Assembly: GCA_030998225.1 (NCBI GenBank)
Contig: JAPYXD010000742.1
Coordinates: 2,790,001 to 2,854,000 of the forward strand
Length of the DNA: 64,000 nucleotides
Direction: 5' to 3'
Source: Diplolepis rosae
Lineage: Eukaryota > Arthropoda > Insecta > Hymenoptera > Diplolepididae
Shown here one piece after another: positions 1-12,796 of the stretch; the first letter of the stretch is position 1; each line of letters opens with the position of its first letter. The notes under the pieces are model-generated. The model worked only from the letters and a program-made list of their open reading frames with translations, did no database searches and was not told the DNA's origin. The translations under genes and the position numbers were made by a program.

Positions 1-685
1 GCGCATTACTTGGCCGCTTTATTCAGGTCAGAGTCTAAGGAGTCTACGTGTTAATTATTATCTATTGGAAACTTTATAAAAATTCTTATACTCCTAAGAA
101 GGTGCGCATTACTTGGCCACTCTTTTCAGGTCAGCCTTCGTTCAGCATGCGTATTACGCGACTCTTTTTGTATTTATATCAGTCCCGACGTCCATTGAAC
201 TCGCGCATTACTTGGACACCTTACTTAAAATCAGAGTCTGAAGTGCTCGCGCATTACTTGGCCTCTTTATCCAGGTCAGAGTCTAAGGATCCTACGTGTT
301 AATTATTATCTATTGGCCACTGTCTAAAAATTCTTATACTCCTAAGAATTCGCGCATTACTTGGTCACTCTTTTCAGCTCAGACTTTGTTCAAATCGCGT
401 AATTTGTAAAAATCGCAAATTTGGATTAATATCAATCCTGACGTCCATTGAACTCGCGCATTACTTGGCAACATAACTTTAAGTCTGAGTCCGAATAACT
501 CGCGCATTACTTGACCGCTTTATTCAGGTCAGAGTCTAAGGAATCTACGTTGTAATTATTATCTATTGGCCACTTTATAAATATTCTTATACTCCTAAGA
601 AGTCGCGCATTATCTTGCTACCCTTTTCTGGTCGGACTTACTTCAACTTGCGTATTACGCGGCTATTTATGTATTTATATCAGTC
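1..685 (+). repeat. Array A block duplicated at 19,630-20,314
   Basis: The block aligns by eye with 19,630-20,314 at a constant offset of 19,629 bp. Shared rare markers include TATTGGAAACTTTATAAA, GAAGGTGCGCATTAC, AATCGCAAATTTGGATTAA and CTTGCTACCCTTTTCTGG. The similarity breaks near 685, where this copy reads GATGTCCAGTGAACTCGTG and the other reads GATGTCCATTGAACTCATG. That alternative sequence is shared with the copy near 8,765, so the units look like recombinant mosaics. Confidence 0.7.
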
Positions 686-2045
686 CTGATGTCCAGTGAA
701 CTCGTGCATTACATGGCCACCTTATTTAGAATCAGAGTCCGAAGTGGTCGCGCATTACTTGGCCGCTTTATTCAGGTCAGAGTCTAAGGAGTCTACGTGT
801 TAATTATTATCTATTGGAAACTTTATAAAAATTCTTATACTCCTAAGAATTCGCGCATTACTTGGCCACTTCTTTCAGGTCAGCCTTCGTTCAGCATGCG
901 TATTACGCGACTCTTTTTGTTTTTATATCAGTCCCGACGTCCATTGAACTCGCGCATTACTTGGTCACCTTACTTAAAATCAGAGTCTACAGTGCTCGCA
1001 CATTACTTGGCCGCTTTATCCAGGTCAGTGTCCAAGGATCCTAAGTGTTAATTATTATCTATTGGCCACTTTATAAAAATTCTTATACTCCTAAGAATTC
1101 ACGCATTACTTGGTCACTCTTTTCAGCTCAGACTTTGTTCAAATCGCGTAATTTGTAAAAATCGCAAATTTGGATTAATATCAGTCCTGACGTCCATTGA
1201 ACTCGCGCATTACTTGGCAACATAACTTTAAGTCTGAGTCCGAAGAACTCGCGCATTACTTGGCCGCTTTATTCAGGTCAGAGTCTAAGGAGTCTACGTG
1301 TTAATCATTATCTATTGGCCACTTTATAAAAATTCTTATACTCCTAAGAATTCGCGCAATACTTGGCCACTCTTTTCAGGTCAAACTTTGTTCAACTCGC
1401 GTATTACGCTGCTATTTATGTATTTATATCAGTTCTGACGTCCAATGAACTCGCGCATTACTTGGACACCTTAATTAGAATCAGAGTCCGAAGTGCTCGC
1501 GCATTACTTGGCGTCTTTATTCAGGTCAGAGTCTTATGTGTCTACGTGTTAATTATGATCTATTGGCCACTTTGTAAAAATTCTTATACTCCTAAGAATT
1601 GTCGCATTACTTGGCCACTCTTTTCAGGTCAAACTTTGTACAACTCGCGTATTACGCTGCTATTTATGTATTTATATCAGTCCCGACGTACATTGAACTC
1701 GCGCATTACTCGGCCACCTTACTTAAAATCAGAGTCCGAAGAACTCGCACATTACTTGGCCGCTTTATTCAGGTCAGAGGCCAAGGATCCTACGTGTAAA
1801 TTAATATTTTTTGCCACTTTATTAAAAAATTCTTATACTCCTGAGAATTCGCTCATTATTTGGCCACTCTTTTCAGGTCAAACTTCGTTCAACTCGCGTA
1901 TTACGCGGCTATTTATGTATTTATATCAGTTGTGACGTACATTGAACTCGCGCATTACTCGGCCACCTTACTTAGAATCAGAGTCCGAAGTGCTAGCGCA
2001 TTACTTGGCCTCTTTATCTAGGTCAGAGTCTAAGGATCCTACGTG

Positions 2046-2293
2046 TTAATTATTATCTATTGGCCACTTTATAAAAATTCTTATACTCCTAAGAATTCAC
2101 GCATTACTTGGCCACTTTTTTCAGGTCAGCCTTCGTTCAGCCTGCGTATTACGCGACTCTTTTTGTATTTATATCAGTCCCGACGTCCATTGAACTCGCG
2201 CATTACTTGGTCACCTTACTTAAAATCAGAGTCTGAAGTGCTCGCGCATTACTTGTCCGCTTTATTCAGGTCTGAGTCTAAGGATCCTACGTG
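2046..2293 (+). repeat. Representative 248-bp array A monomer with five sub-repeats
   Basis: One full unit, chosen to show the internal structure. It splits into sub-repeats at 2046-2096 (51 bp), 2097-2141 (45 bp), 2142-2195 (54 bp), 2196-2241 (46 bp) and 2242-2293 (52 bp), summing to exactly 248. The second, fourth and fifth begin with variants of TCGCGCATTACTTGG; the third has the related CTGCGTATTACGCG; the first lacks the CGCG but keeps TATCTATTGGCCACTTTA, which aligns with the CATTACTTGGCCGCTTTA part of the others. The simplest reading is that an ancestral unit of about 50 bp was amplified to five copies, which diverged and were then amplified together as the 248-bp monomer. Confidence 0.85.
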
Positions 2294-2299
2294 TTAATT

Positions 2300-2815
2300 A
2301 TTATCTATTGGCCACTTTATAAAAATTCTTATACTCCAAAGAATTCGCGCATTACTTGGCCACTATTTTCAGGTCTAACTTTGTTCAACTCGCGTATTAC
2401 GCTGCTATTTATGTATTTATATCAGTTCTGACGTCCATTGAACTCGCGCATTACTTGGCCACCTTATTTAGAATCAGAGTCCGACGTGCTCGCGCATTAC
2501 TTGACCTCTTTATCCAGGTCAGAGTCCAAGGAGCCTAAGTGTTAATTATTATCTATTGGCCACTTTATAAAAATTCTTATACTCCTAAGAATTGGCGCAT
2601 TACTTGTCCACTCTATTCAAGTCAGACTTTGTTCAACTCGCGTATTACGCGGCTATTTATGTATTTATATCAGTCCCGACGTCCATTGAACTCGCGCATT
2701 ACTTGGCCACCTTACTTAAAATCAGAGTCTGAAGTGCTCGCGCATTACTTGTCCGCTTTATTCAGGTCTGAGTCTAAGGATCCTACGTGTTAATTATTAT
2801 CTATTGGCCACTTTA
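2300..2815 (+). repeat. Two-monomer block, copy 1 of 3
   Basis: Two adjacent monomers distinguished by ACTCCAAAGAATTCGCGC, GACCTCTTTATCCAGG, GGAGCCTAAGTGTTAATT and TTGTCCACTCTATTCAAG. The same pair occurs at about 21,680-22,195 (offset 19,380) and 24,943-25,458 (offset 22,643). A part also matches about 11,000-11,620 (offset 8,572). Such recurrence is expected from segmental amplification inside a satellite. Confidence 0.7.
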
Positions 2816-4309
2816 TAAAAATTCTTATACTCCTTAGAATTCGCGCATTACTTGGCCACTCTTTTCAGGTCAAACTTTGTTCAACTCGCGTATTACGCTG
2901 CTATTTATGTATTTATATCAGTCCCGACGTACATTGAACTCGCGCATAACTCGGCCACCTTACTTAAAATCAGAGTCCGAAGAACTCGCCCATTACTTGG
3001 CCGCTTTATTCAGGTCAGATTCTGATGAATCTACGTGTTAATTATTATCTATTAGCCACTTTATAAAAATTCTTATACTCCTAAGAATTCGCGCATTACT
3101 TGGCCACTCTATTCAAGTCAGACTTCGTTCAACTTGCCTATTTCGCTGCTATTTCTGTATTTATATCAGTTCTGACGTCCATTGAACTCGCGCATTACTT
3201 GGCCACCTTATTTAGAATCAGAGTCCGAAGTGCTCGCGCATTACTTGGCCACTTTATCCAGGTCAGAGTCTAAGGATACAACGTGTTAATGATTATCTAT
3301 TGGCCACTTTATAAAAATTCTTATACTCCTAAGAATTCGCGCCTTACTTGGCCACTCTTTTCAGCTCAGACTTTGTTCAAATCGCGCATTACGCGGCTAT
3401 TTATGTATTTATATCAGTCATGAGGTCCATTGAACTCGCGCATTACTTTGCCACCTCACTTAAAATCAGAGTCTGAAGTGCTCGCGCATTACTTGTCCGC
3501 TTTATTCAGGTCTGAGTCTAAGGATCCTACGTGTTAATTATTATCTATTGGCCACTTTATAAAAATTCTTATACTCCTAAGAATTCGCGCATTACTTGGC
3601 CACTCTTTTCAGGTCAAACTTTGTTCAACTCGCGTATTACGCTGCTATTTATGTATTTATATCAGTCCCGACGTACATTGAACTCGCGCATAACTCGGCC
3701 ACCTTACTTAAAATCAGAGTCCGAAGAACTCGCCCATTACTTGGCCGCTTTATTCAGGTCAGATTCTGATGAATCTACGTGTTAATTATTATCTATTGGC
3801 CACTTTATAAAAATTCTCTTACTCCTAAGAATTGGCGCATTACTTGGCCACTCTTTTCAAGTCAGACTTCGTTCAACTTGCCTATTTCGCGGCTATTTAT
3901 GTATTTATATCAGTTCTGACGTCCATTGAACTCGCGCATTACTTGGCCTTCTTATTTAGAATCAGAGTCCGAAGTGCTATCGCATTACTTGACCTCTTTA
4001 TCCAGGTCAGAGTCCAAGGAGCCTAAGTGTTAATTATTATCTATTGGCCACTTTATAAAAATTCTTATACTCCTAAGAATTCGCGCATTACTTGGCCACT
4101 CTTTTCAGCTCAGACTTCGTTCAAATCGCGTATTAAGCCGCAATTTTGTATTTATATCAGTCCTGACGTCCATTGACCTCGCGCATTACTTGGCAACAAA
4201 ACTTTAAGTCTAAGTCCGAAGAACTCGATCATTAATTGGCCGCTTTATTCAGGTCTGAGTCTAAGGATCCTACGTGTTAATTATTATCTATTGGCCACTT
4301 TATAAAAAT

Positions 4310-5308
4310 TCTTATACTCCTAAGAATTCGCGCATTATCTTGACACACTTTTCAGGTCAAACTTTGTTCAACTCGCGTATTACGCGGCTATTTATGTATT
4401 TATATCAGTCCGGACGTCCATTGAACTCGCGCATTACTTGGCAACATAACTTTAAGTCTGAGTCCGAAGAACTCGCGCATTACTTGGCCGCTTTATTCAT
4501 GTCAGAGTCTAATGAATCTACGTGTTAATTATTATCTATTGGCCACTTTATAAAAATTCTTATACTCCTAAGAAGTCGCGCATTATCTTGCCACTCTTTT
4601 CAGGTCGGTCTTCTTTCAACTTGCGTATTACGCGGCTATTTTTGTATTTATATCAGTCCTGACGTCCAGTGAACTCGCGCATTACATGGCCTTCTTATTT
4701 AGAATCAGAGTCCGAAGTGCTCGCGCATTACTTGGCCTCTTTATCCAGGTCAGAGTCCAAGGATCCTACGTGTTATTATTATCTATTGGCCACTTTATAA
4801 AAATTCTTATAATCCTAAGAATACGCGCATTACTTGGTCACTCTTTTCAGCTCGGACTTTATTCCAAACGCGTATTACGCCGCAATTATGTATTTTTATC
4901 AGTCCTGACGTCCATTGAACTCGCGCATTACTTGGCAACATAACTTTAAGTCTGAGTCCATTGAACTCGCGCATTACTTGGCAACATAACTTTAAGTCTG
5001 AATCCGAAGAACTCGCGCATTACTTGGCCGCTTTATGCAGGTCAGAGTCTGATGAATCTACGTGTTAATTATTATCTATTGGCCACTTTACAAAAATTCT
5101 TATACTCCTAAGAAGTCGCGCATTATCTTGCTACCTTTTCTGGTCGGACTTCGTTCAACTTGCGTATTACGCGGCTATTTATGTATTTATATCAGTCCTG
5201 ATGTCCAGTGAACTCGTGCATTACATGGCCACCTTATTTAGAATCAGAGTCCGAAGTGGTCGCGCATTACTTGGCCGCTTTATTCAGGTCAGATTCTAAG
5301 GAGTCTAC
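4310..5308 (+). repeat. About 1-kb array A block, copy 1 of 3
   Basis: Matches 7,088-8,086 at a constant offset of 2,778 bp, and its right part matches 18,900-19,676 at offset 14,368. Shared rare features are GGATCCTACGTGTTATTATT (a missing AA compared with most monomers), CTTATAATCCTAAGAA, the internal 46-bp duplication and CTTGCTACCTTTTCTGG. Confidence 0.72.
4911..5002 (+). repeat. 46-bp internal tandem duplication (instance 1)
   Basis: The third sub-repeat is present twice: 4911-4956 and 4957-5002, each starting TCCATTGAACTCGCGC and ending near TTTAAGTCTGAG. This makes a monomer 46 bp longer than its neighbours. Confidence 0.88.
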
Positions 5309-7087
5309 GTGTTAATTATTATCTATTGGACACTTTATAAAAATTCTTATACTCCTAAGAATTCGCGCATTACTTGGCCACTTTTTTCAGGTCAGCCTTC
5401 GTTCAGCCTGCGTATTACGCGACTCTTTTTGTTTTTATATCAGTCCCGACGTCCATTGAACTCGCGCATTACTTGGTCACCTTACTTAAAATCAGAGTCT
5501 GAAGTGCTCGCGCATTACTTGGCCTCTTTATCCAGTTCAGATTCCAAGGATCCTACGTGTTAATTATTATCTATTGGCCACTTTATAAAAATTCTTATAC
5601 TCCTAAGAATTCGCGCATTACTTGGTCACTCTTTTCAGCTCAGACTTTGTTCAAATCGCGTAATTTGTAAAAATCGCAATTTTGTATTTATATCAGTCCT
5701 GACGTCCATTGAACTCGCGCATTACTTGGCAACATAACTTTAAGTCTGAGTCCGAAGAACTCGCGCATTACTTGGCCGCTTTATTCAGGTCAGAGTCTGA
5801 TGAATCTACGTGTTAATTATTATCTATTGGCCACTTAAAAAAAATTCTTATACTCCTAAGAAGTCGCGCATTATCTTGCTACTCTTTTTCAGTTTGGACT
5901 TCTTCCAACTTGCTTATTACGCGGCAATTTATGAATTTATATCAGTTCTGACGTCCATTGAACTCGCGCATTACTTGGCAACATAACTTTATGTCTGAGT
6001 CCGAAGAGCTCGCGCATTACTTGGCCGCTTTATTCATGTCAGAGTCTGATGAATCTACGTGTTAATTATTATCTATTGGCCACTTTATAAAAATTCTTAT
6101 ACTCCTAAGAAGTCGCGCATTATCTTGCTGCTCTTTTCAGTTCGGACTTCTTTCAACTTGCGTATTACGCGTCTATTTATGTATTTATATCAGTTTTGAC
6201 GTCCATTGAACTCGCGCATTACATGGCAAAATAACTTTAAGTCTGAGTCCGAAGAACTCGCGCATTACTTGGCCGCTTTATTCAGGTCAGAGTCTGATGA
6301 ATCTACGTGTTAATTATTATCTATTGGCCACTTTACAAAAATTCTTATACTCCTAAGAAGTCGCGCATTATCTTGCTACTCTTTTCAGTTCGGACTTCGT
6401 TCAACTTGCGTATTACGCGGCTATTTATGTATTTATATCAGTTCTGACGTCCATTGAACTCGCGAATTACTTGGCCTTCTTACTTAGAATCAGAGTCCGA
6501 AGTGCTAGCGCATTACTTGGTCTCTTTATCTAGGTCAGAGTCCAAGGATCCTACGTGTTAATTATTATCTATCGGCCACTTTATAAAAATTCTTATACTC
6601 CTAAGAATTCGGGCATTACTTGGCCACTCTTTTCAGCTCAGACTTCGTTCAAATCGCGTATTACGGCGCAATTTTGTATTAATATCAGTCCTGACGTCCA
6701 TTGAACTCGCGCATTACTTGGCAACATAACTTTAAGTCTGAGTCCGAAGAACTCACGCATTACTTGGCCGCTTTATTCAGGTCAGAGTCTGATGAATCTA
6801 CGTGTTAATTCTTATCTATTGGCCACTTTATTAACAAATTCTTATACTCCTAAAAATTCATGCATTACTTGGCCACTCTTTTCAGATAGGACTTCGTTCA
6901 ACTTGCGTATTGCGCGGCTAATTATGTATTTATATCAGCCCAGACGTCCATTGAACTCGCGCATTACTTGGCAACATAAATTTAAGTCTGAGTCCGAAGT
7001 GCTCGCGCATTACTTGGCTTCTTTATTCAGTTCAGAGTCTAAGGAGTCTACGAGTTAATTATTATCTATTGGCCACTTTATAAAAAT

Positions 7088-8086
7088 TCTTATACTCCTG
7101 AGAATTCGCGCATTATCTTGACACACTTTTCAGGTCGGACTTCGTTCAACTTGCGTATTACGCGGCTATTTTTGTATTTATATCAGTCCGGACGTCCATT
7201 GAACTCGCGCATTACTTGGCAACATAACTTTAAGCCTGAGTCCGAAAAACTCGCGCATTACTTGGCCGCTTTATTCATGTCAGAGTCTAATGAATCTACG
7301 TGTTAATTATTATCTATTGGCCACTTTATAAAAATTCTTATACTCCTAAGAAGTCGCGCATTATCTTGCTACACTTTTCAGGTCGGCCTTCTTTCAACTT
7401 GCGTATTACGCGGCTATTTTTGTATTTATATCAGTCCTGACGTCCAGTGAACTCGCGCATTACATGGCCTTCTTATTTAGAATCAGAGTCCGAAGTGCTC
7501 GCGCATTACTTGGCCTCTTTATCCAGGTCAGAGTCCAAGGATCCTACGTGTTATTATTATCTATTGGCCACTTTATAAAAATTCTTATAATCCTAAGAAT
7601 TCGCGCATTACTTGGTCACTCTTTTCAGCTCGGACTTTGTTCAAAACGCGTATTACGCCGCAATTATGTATTTTTATCAGTCCTGACGTCCATTGAACTC
7701 GCGCATTACTTGGCAACATAACTTTAAGTCTGAGTCCATTGAACTCGCGCATTACTTGGCTACATAACTTTAAGTCTGAGTCCGAAGAACTCGCGCATTA
7801 CTTGGCCGCTTTATTCAGGTCAGAGTCTGATGAATCTACGTGTTAATTATTATCTATTGGCCACTTTAAAAAAATTCTTATACTCCTAAGAAGTCGCGCA
7901 TTATCTTGCTACCTTTTCTGGTCGGACTTCGTTCAACTTGCTTATTACGCGGCTATTTATGTATTTATATCAGTCCTGATGTCCAGTGAACTCGTGCATT
8001 ACATGGCCACCTTATTTAGAATCAGAGTCCGAAGTGGTCGCGCATTACTTGGCCGCTTTATTCAGGTCAGAGTCTAAGGAGTCTAC
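7088..8086 (+). repeat. About 1-kb array A block, copy 2 of 3
   Basis: Offset copy of 4,310-5,308 with the same 46-bp duplication and the same markers. Sequence after 8,087 (TATTGGAAACTTTATAAA) follows the first-block subfamily seen at 48 and 19,677, whereas copy 1 continues with TATTGGACACTTTATAAA, so the right border is a likely exchange zone. Confidence 0.72.
7689..7780 (+). repeat. 46-bp internal tandem duplication (instance 2)
   Basis: Units at 7689-7734 and 7735-7780, same breakpoints as at 4911. The second unit carries GGCTACATAAC instead of GGCAACATAAC. Confidence 0.88.
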
Positions 8087-8476
8087 GTGTTAATTATTAT
8101 CTATTGGAAACTTTATAAAAATTCTTATACTCCTAAGAAGGTGCGCATTACTTGGCCACTAGTTTCAGGTCTGACTTCGTTCATCGTGCGTATTACGCGA
8201 CTATTTTTGTATTTATATCAGTCCCGACGTCCATTGAACTCGCCCATTACTTGACCACCTTACTTAAAATCAGAGTCTAAAGTGCTCGCACATTACTTGG
8301 CCGCTTTATCCAGGTCAGAGTCCAAGGAGCCTAAGTGTTAATTATTATCTATTGGCCACTTTATAAAAATTCTTATAATCCTAATAATTCGCGCATTACT
8401 TGGTCACTCTTTTCAGCTCGGACTTTGTTCAAAACGCGTATTACGCCGCAATTATGTATTTTTATCAGTCCTGACG

Positions 8477-8568
8477 TCCATTGAACTCGCGCATTACTTG
8501 GCAACATAACTTTAAGTCTGAGTCCATTGAACTCGCGCATTACTTGGCTACATAACTTTAAGTCTGAG
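8477..8568 (+). repeat. 46-bp internal tandem duplication (instance 3)
   Basis: Units at 8477-8522 and 8523-8568, same breakpoints and the same GGCTACATAAC variant as at 7735. It sits only 788 bp from instance 2. Confidence 0.88.
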
Positions 8569-11500
8569 TCCGAAGAACTCGCGCATTACTTGGCCGCTTT
8601 ATTCAGGTCAGAGTCTAAGGAATCTACGTTGTAATTATTATCTATTGGCCACTTTATAAATATTCTTATACTCCTAAGAAGTCGCGCATTATCTTGCTAC
8701 CCTTTTCTGGTCGGACTTACTTCAACTTGCGTATTACGCGGCTATTTATGTATTTATATCAGTCCTGATGTCCATTGAACTCATGCATTACTTGGCAACA
8801 TAACTTTAAGTCTGAGTCCGAAGAACTCGCGCATTACTTGGCCGCTTTATTCAGGTCAGAGTCTAAGGAATCTACGTTGTAATTATTATCTATTGGCCAC
8901 TTTATAAAAATTCTAATACTCCTAAGAATTCGCGGATTACTTGGCCACTCTTTTCAGGTCAAACGTTGTTCAACTCGCGTATTACGCTGCTATTTATGTA
9001 TTTATATCAGTTCTGAACTCCAATGAACTCGCGCATAACTCGGCCACCTTACTTAAAATCAGAGTCCGAAGAACTCGCCCATTACTTGGCCGCTTTATTC
9101 AGGTCAGATTCTGATGAATCTACGTGTTAATTATTATCTATTAGCCACTTTATAAAAAAATTCTTATACTCCTAAGAATTGTCGCATTACTCGGCCACTC
9201 TTTTCAAGTCAGACTTTGTTCAACTCGCGTATTACGCTGCTATTTATGTATTTATATCAGTCCCGACGTACATTGAACTCGCGCATAACTCGGCCACCTT
9301 ACTTAAAATCAGAGTCCGAAGAACTCGCCCATTACTTGGCCGCTTTATTCAGGTCAGAGTCCAAGGATCCTACGTGTTAATTAATATTTTTTGCCACTTT
9401 ATTAAAAAATTCTTATACTCTTGAGAATTCGCTCATTACTTGGCCACTCTTTTCAGGTCAAACTTCGTTCAACTCGCGTATTACGCGGCTATTTATGTAT
9501 TTATATCAGTTGTGACGTCCAGTGAACTCGTGCATTACATGGCCACCGTATTTAGAATCAGAGTCCGAAGTGCTCGCGCATTACTTGGCCTCTTTATCCA
9601 GGTCAGAGTCCAAGGATCCTACGTGTTAATTATTATCTATTGACCACTTTATAAAAATTCTTATACTCCTAAGAATTCATGCATTACTTTGCCACTCTTT
9701 TCAGGTCAGCCTTCGTTCAACCTGCGTATTACGCGACACTTTTTGTATTTATATCAGTACCGACGTCCATTGAACTCGCGCATTACTTTGCCACCTTACT
9801 TAAAGTCAGAGTCTGAATTGCTCGCGCATTACTTGGCCGCTTTATTCAGGTCTGAGTCTAAAGATCCTACGTGTTAATTATTATCTATTGGCCACATTAT
9901 AAATATTCTTATACTCCTAAGAATTGGCGCATTACTATGCCACTTTTTTCAGGTCAGGCTTTGTGTAACTCGCGTATTACGCGGCTATTTATGTATTTAT
10001 ATCAGTCCCGACGTCCATTGAACTCGCGCATTACTTTGCCACCTTACTTAAAGTCAGAGTCTGAAGTGCTCGCGCATTACTTGTCCGCTTTATTCAGGTC
10101 TGAGTCTAAGGATCCTACGTGTTAATTATTATCTATTGGCCACTTTATAAAAATTCTTATACTCCTAAGAATTCGCGCATTACTTGGCCACTCTTTTCAG
10201 GTCAAACTTTGTTCAACTCGCGTATTACGCTGCTATTTATGTATTTATATCAGTCCCGACGTACATTGAACTCGCGCATAACTCGGCCACCTTACTTAAA
10301 ATCAGAGTCCGAAGAACTCGACCATTACTTGGCCGCTTTATTCAGGTCAGCGTCTGATGAATCTACGTGTTAATTATTATCTATGGGCCACTTTATAAAA
10401 ATTCTTATACTCCTAAGAATTCGCGCATTACTTGTCCACTCTATTCAAGTCAGACTTTGTTCAACTCGCGTATTACGCTGCTATTTATGTATTTATATCA
10501 GTTCTGACGTCCAATGAACTCGCGCATTACTTGGCCACCTTATTTAGAATCAGAGTCCGAAGTGCTCGCGCATTACTTGGCTTCTTTATTCAGGTCAGAG
10601 TCTAAGGAGTCTACGTGTTAATCATTATCTATTGGCCACTTTATAAAAATTCTTATACTCCTAAGAATTCGCGCAATACTTGGCCACTCTTTTCGGGTCA
10701 AACTTTGTACAACTCGCGTATTACGCTGCTATTTATGTATTTATATCAGTCCCGACGTCCATTGAACTCGCGCATTACTTGGCCACCTTACTTAAAATCA
10801 GAGTCTGAAGTGCTCGCGCATTACTTGTCCGCTTTATTCAGGTCTGAGTCTAAGGATCCTACGTGTTAATTATTATCTATTGGCCACTTTATAAAAATTC
10901 TTATACTCCTAAGAATTCATGCATCACTTGGCCACTCTTTTCAGGTCAGCCTTCGTTCAGCCTGCGTATTACGCGACTCTTTTTGTATTTATATCAGTTC
11001 TGACGTCCATTGAACTCGCGAATTACTTGGCCACCTTATTTAGAATCAGAGTCCGACGTGCTCGCGCATTACTTGACCTCTTTATCCAGGTCAGAGTCCA
11101 AGGAGCCTAAGTGTTAATTATTATCTATTGGCCACTTTATAAAAATTCTTATACTCCTAAGAATTGGCGCATTACTTGTCCACTCTATTCAAGTCAGACT
11201 TTGTTCAACTCGCGTATTACGCGGCTATTTATGTATTTATATCAGTCCCGACGTCCATTGAACTCGCGCATTACTTGGCCACCTTACTTAAAATCAGAGT
11301 CTGAAGTGCTCGCGCATTACTTGTCCGCTTTATTCAGGTCTGAGTCTAAGGATCCTACGTGTTAATTATTATCTATTGGCCACTTTATAAAAATTCTTAT
11401 ACTCCTTAGAATTCGCGCATTACTTGGCCACTCTTTTCAGGTCAAACTTTGTTCAACTCGCGTATTACGCTGCTATTTATGTATTTATATCAGTCCCGAC

Positions 11501-12651
11501 GTACATTGAACTCGCGCATAACTCGGCCACCTTACTTAAAATCAGAGTCCGAAGAACTCGCCCATTACTTGGCCGCTTTATTCAGGTCAGATTCTGATGA
11601 ATCTACGTGTTAATTATTATCTATTGGCCACTTTATAAAAATTCTTATACTCCAAAGAATTCGCGGATTACTTGGCCACTCTATTCATGTCTGACTTTGT
11701 TCAACTCGCGTATTACGCGGCTATTTATGTATTTATATCAGTCCTGACGTCCATTGAACTCGCGCATTACTTGGCCACCTTATTTAGAATCAGAGTCCGA
11801 AGTGCTCGCGCATTACTTGGCTTCTTTATTCAGGTCAGAGTCTAAGGATCCTACGTGTTAATTATTATCTATTGGCCACTTTATAAAAATTCTTATACTA
11901 CTAAGAATTCGCGCATTACTTGGCCACTCTTTTCAGCTCAGACTTTGTTCAAATCGCGTATTACGCGGCTATTTATGTATTTATATCAGTCCCGACGTCC
12001 ATTGAACTCGCGCATTACTTGGACACCTTACTTAAAATCAGAGTCTGAAGTGCTCGCGCATTACTTGTCCGCTTTATTCAGGTCTGAGTCTAAGGATCCT
12101 ACGTGTTAATTATTATCTATTGGCCACTTTATAAAAATTCTTATACTCCTAAGAATTCGCGCATTACTTGGCCACTCTTTTCAGGTCAAACTTTGTTCAA
12201 CTCGCGTATTACGCTGCTATTTAGGTATTTATATCAGTTCTGACGTCCATTGAACTCGCGAATTACTTGGCCACCTTATTTAGAATCAGAGTCCGAAGTG
12301 CTCGCGCATTACTTGGCTTCTTTATTCAGGTCAGAGTCTAAGGAGTCTACGTGTTAATCATTATCTATTGGCCACTTTATAAAAATTCTTATACTCCTAA
12401 TAATTCGCGCATTACTTGGCCACTCTTTTCAGCTCAGCCTTCGTTCAATACGCGTATTACAGCGCAATTTTGTATTTATATCAGTCCTGACGTCCATTGA
12501 AATCGCGCATTACTTGGCAACATAACTTTCAGTCTGAGTCCGAAGAACTCGATCATTACTTGGCCTCTTTATCCAGGTCAGAGTCTAAGGATCCTACGTG
12601 TTAATTATTATCTATTGGCCACTTTATAAAAATTCTTATACTACTAAGAAT

Positions 12652-12796
12652 TCGCGCATTACTTGGCCACTCTTTTCAGGTCAAACTTCGTACAACTTGC
12701 GTATTACGCGGCTATTTATGTGTTTATATCAGTTCTGACGTCCATTGAACTCGCGCATTACTTGGCCACCTTATTTAGAATCAGTGTCCGAAGTGC
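12652..12796 (+). repeat. 145-bp deletion-derived monomer (instance 1)
   Basis: Only sub-repeats one to three are present. The third is joined at 12797 directly to the first sub-repeat of the next unit, so the two sub-repeats between them (103 bp) are missing. The join falls in the shared TCGCGCATTA box, as expected for unequal exchange or slippage between sub-repeats. Confidence 0.85.

Noticed and set aside
5045..5075. Exact CTGATGA in many array A monomers as a hammerhead ribozyme core
   Set aside because: No stem II followed by GAAA lies downstream at the needed distance, and other monomers have CTAAGGA at the same place.
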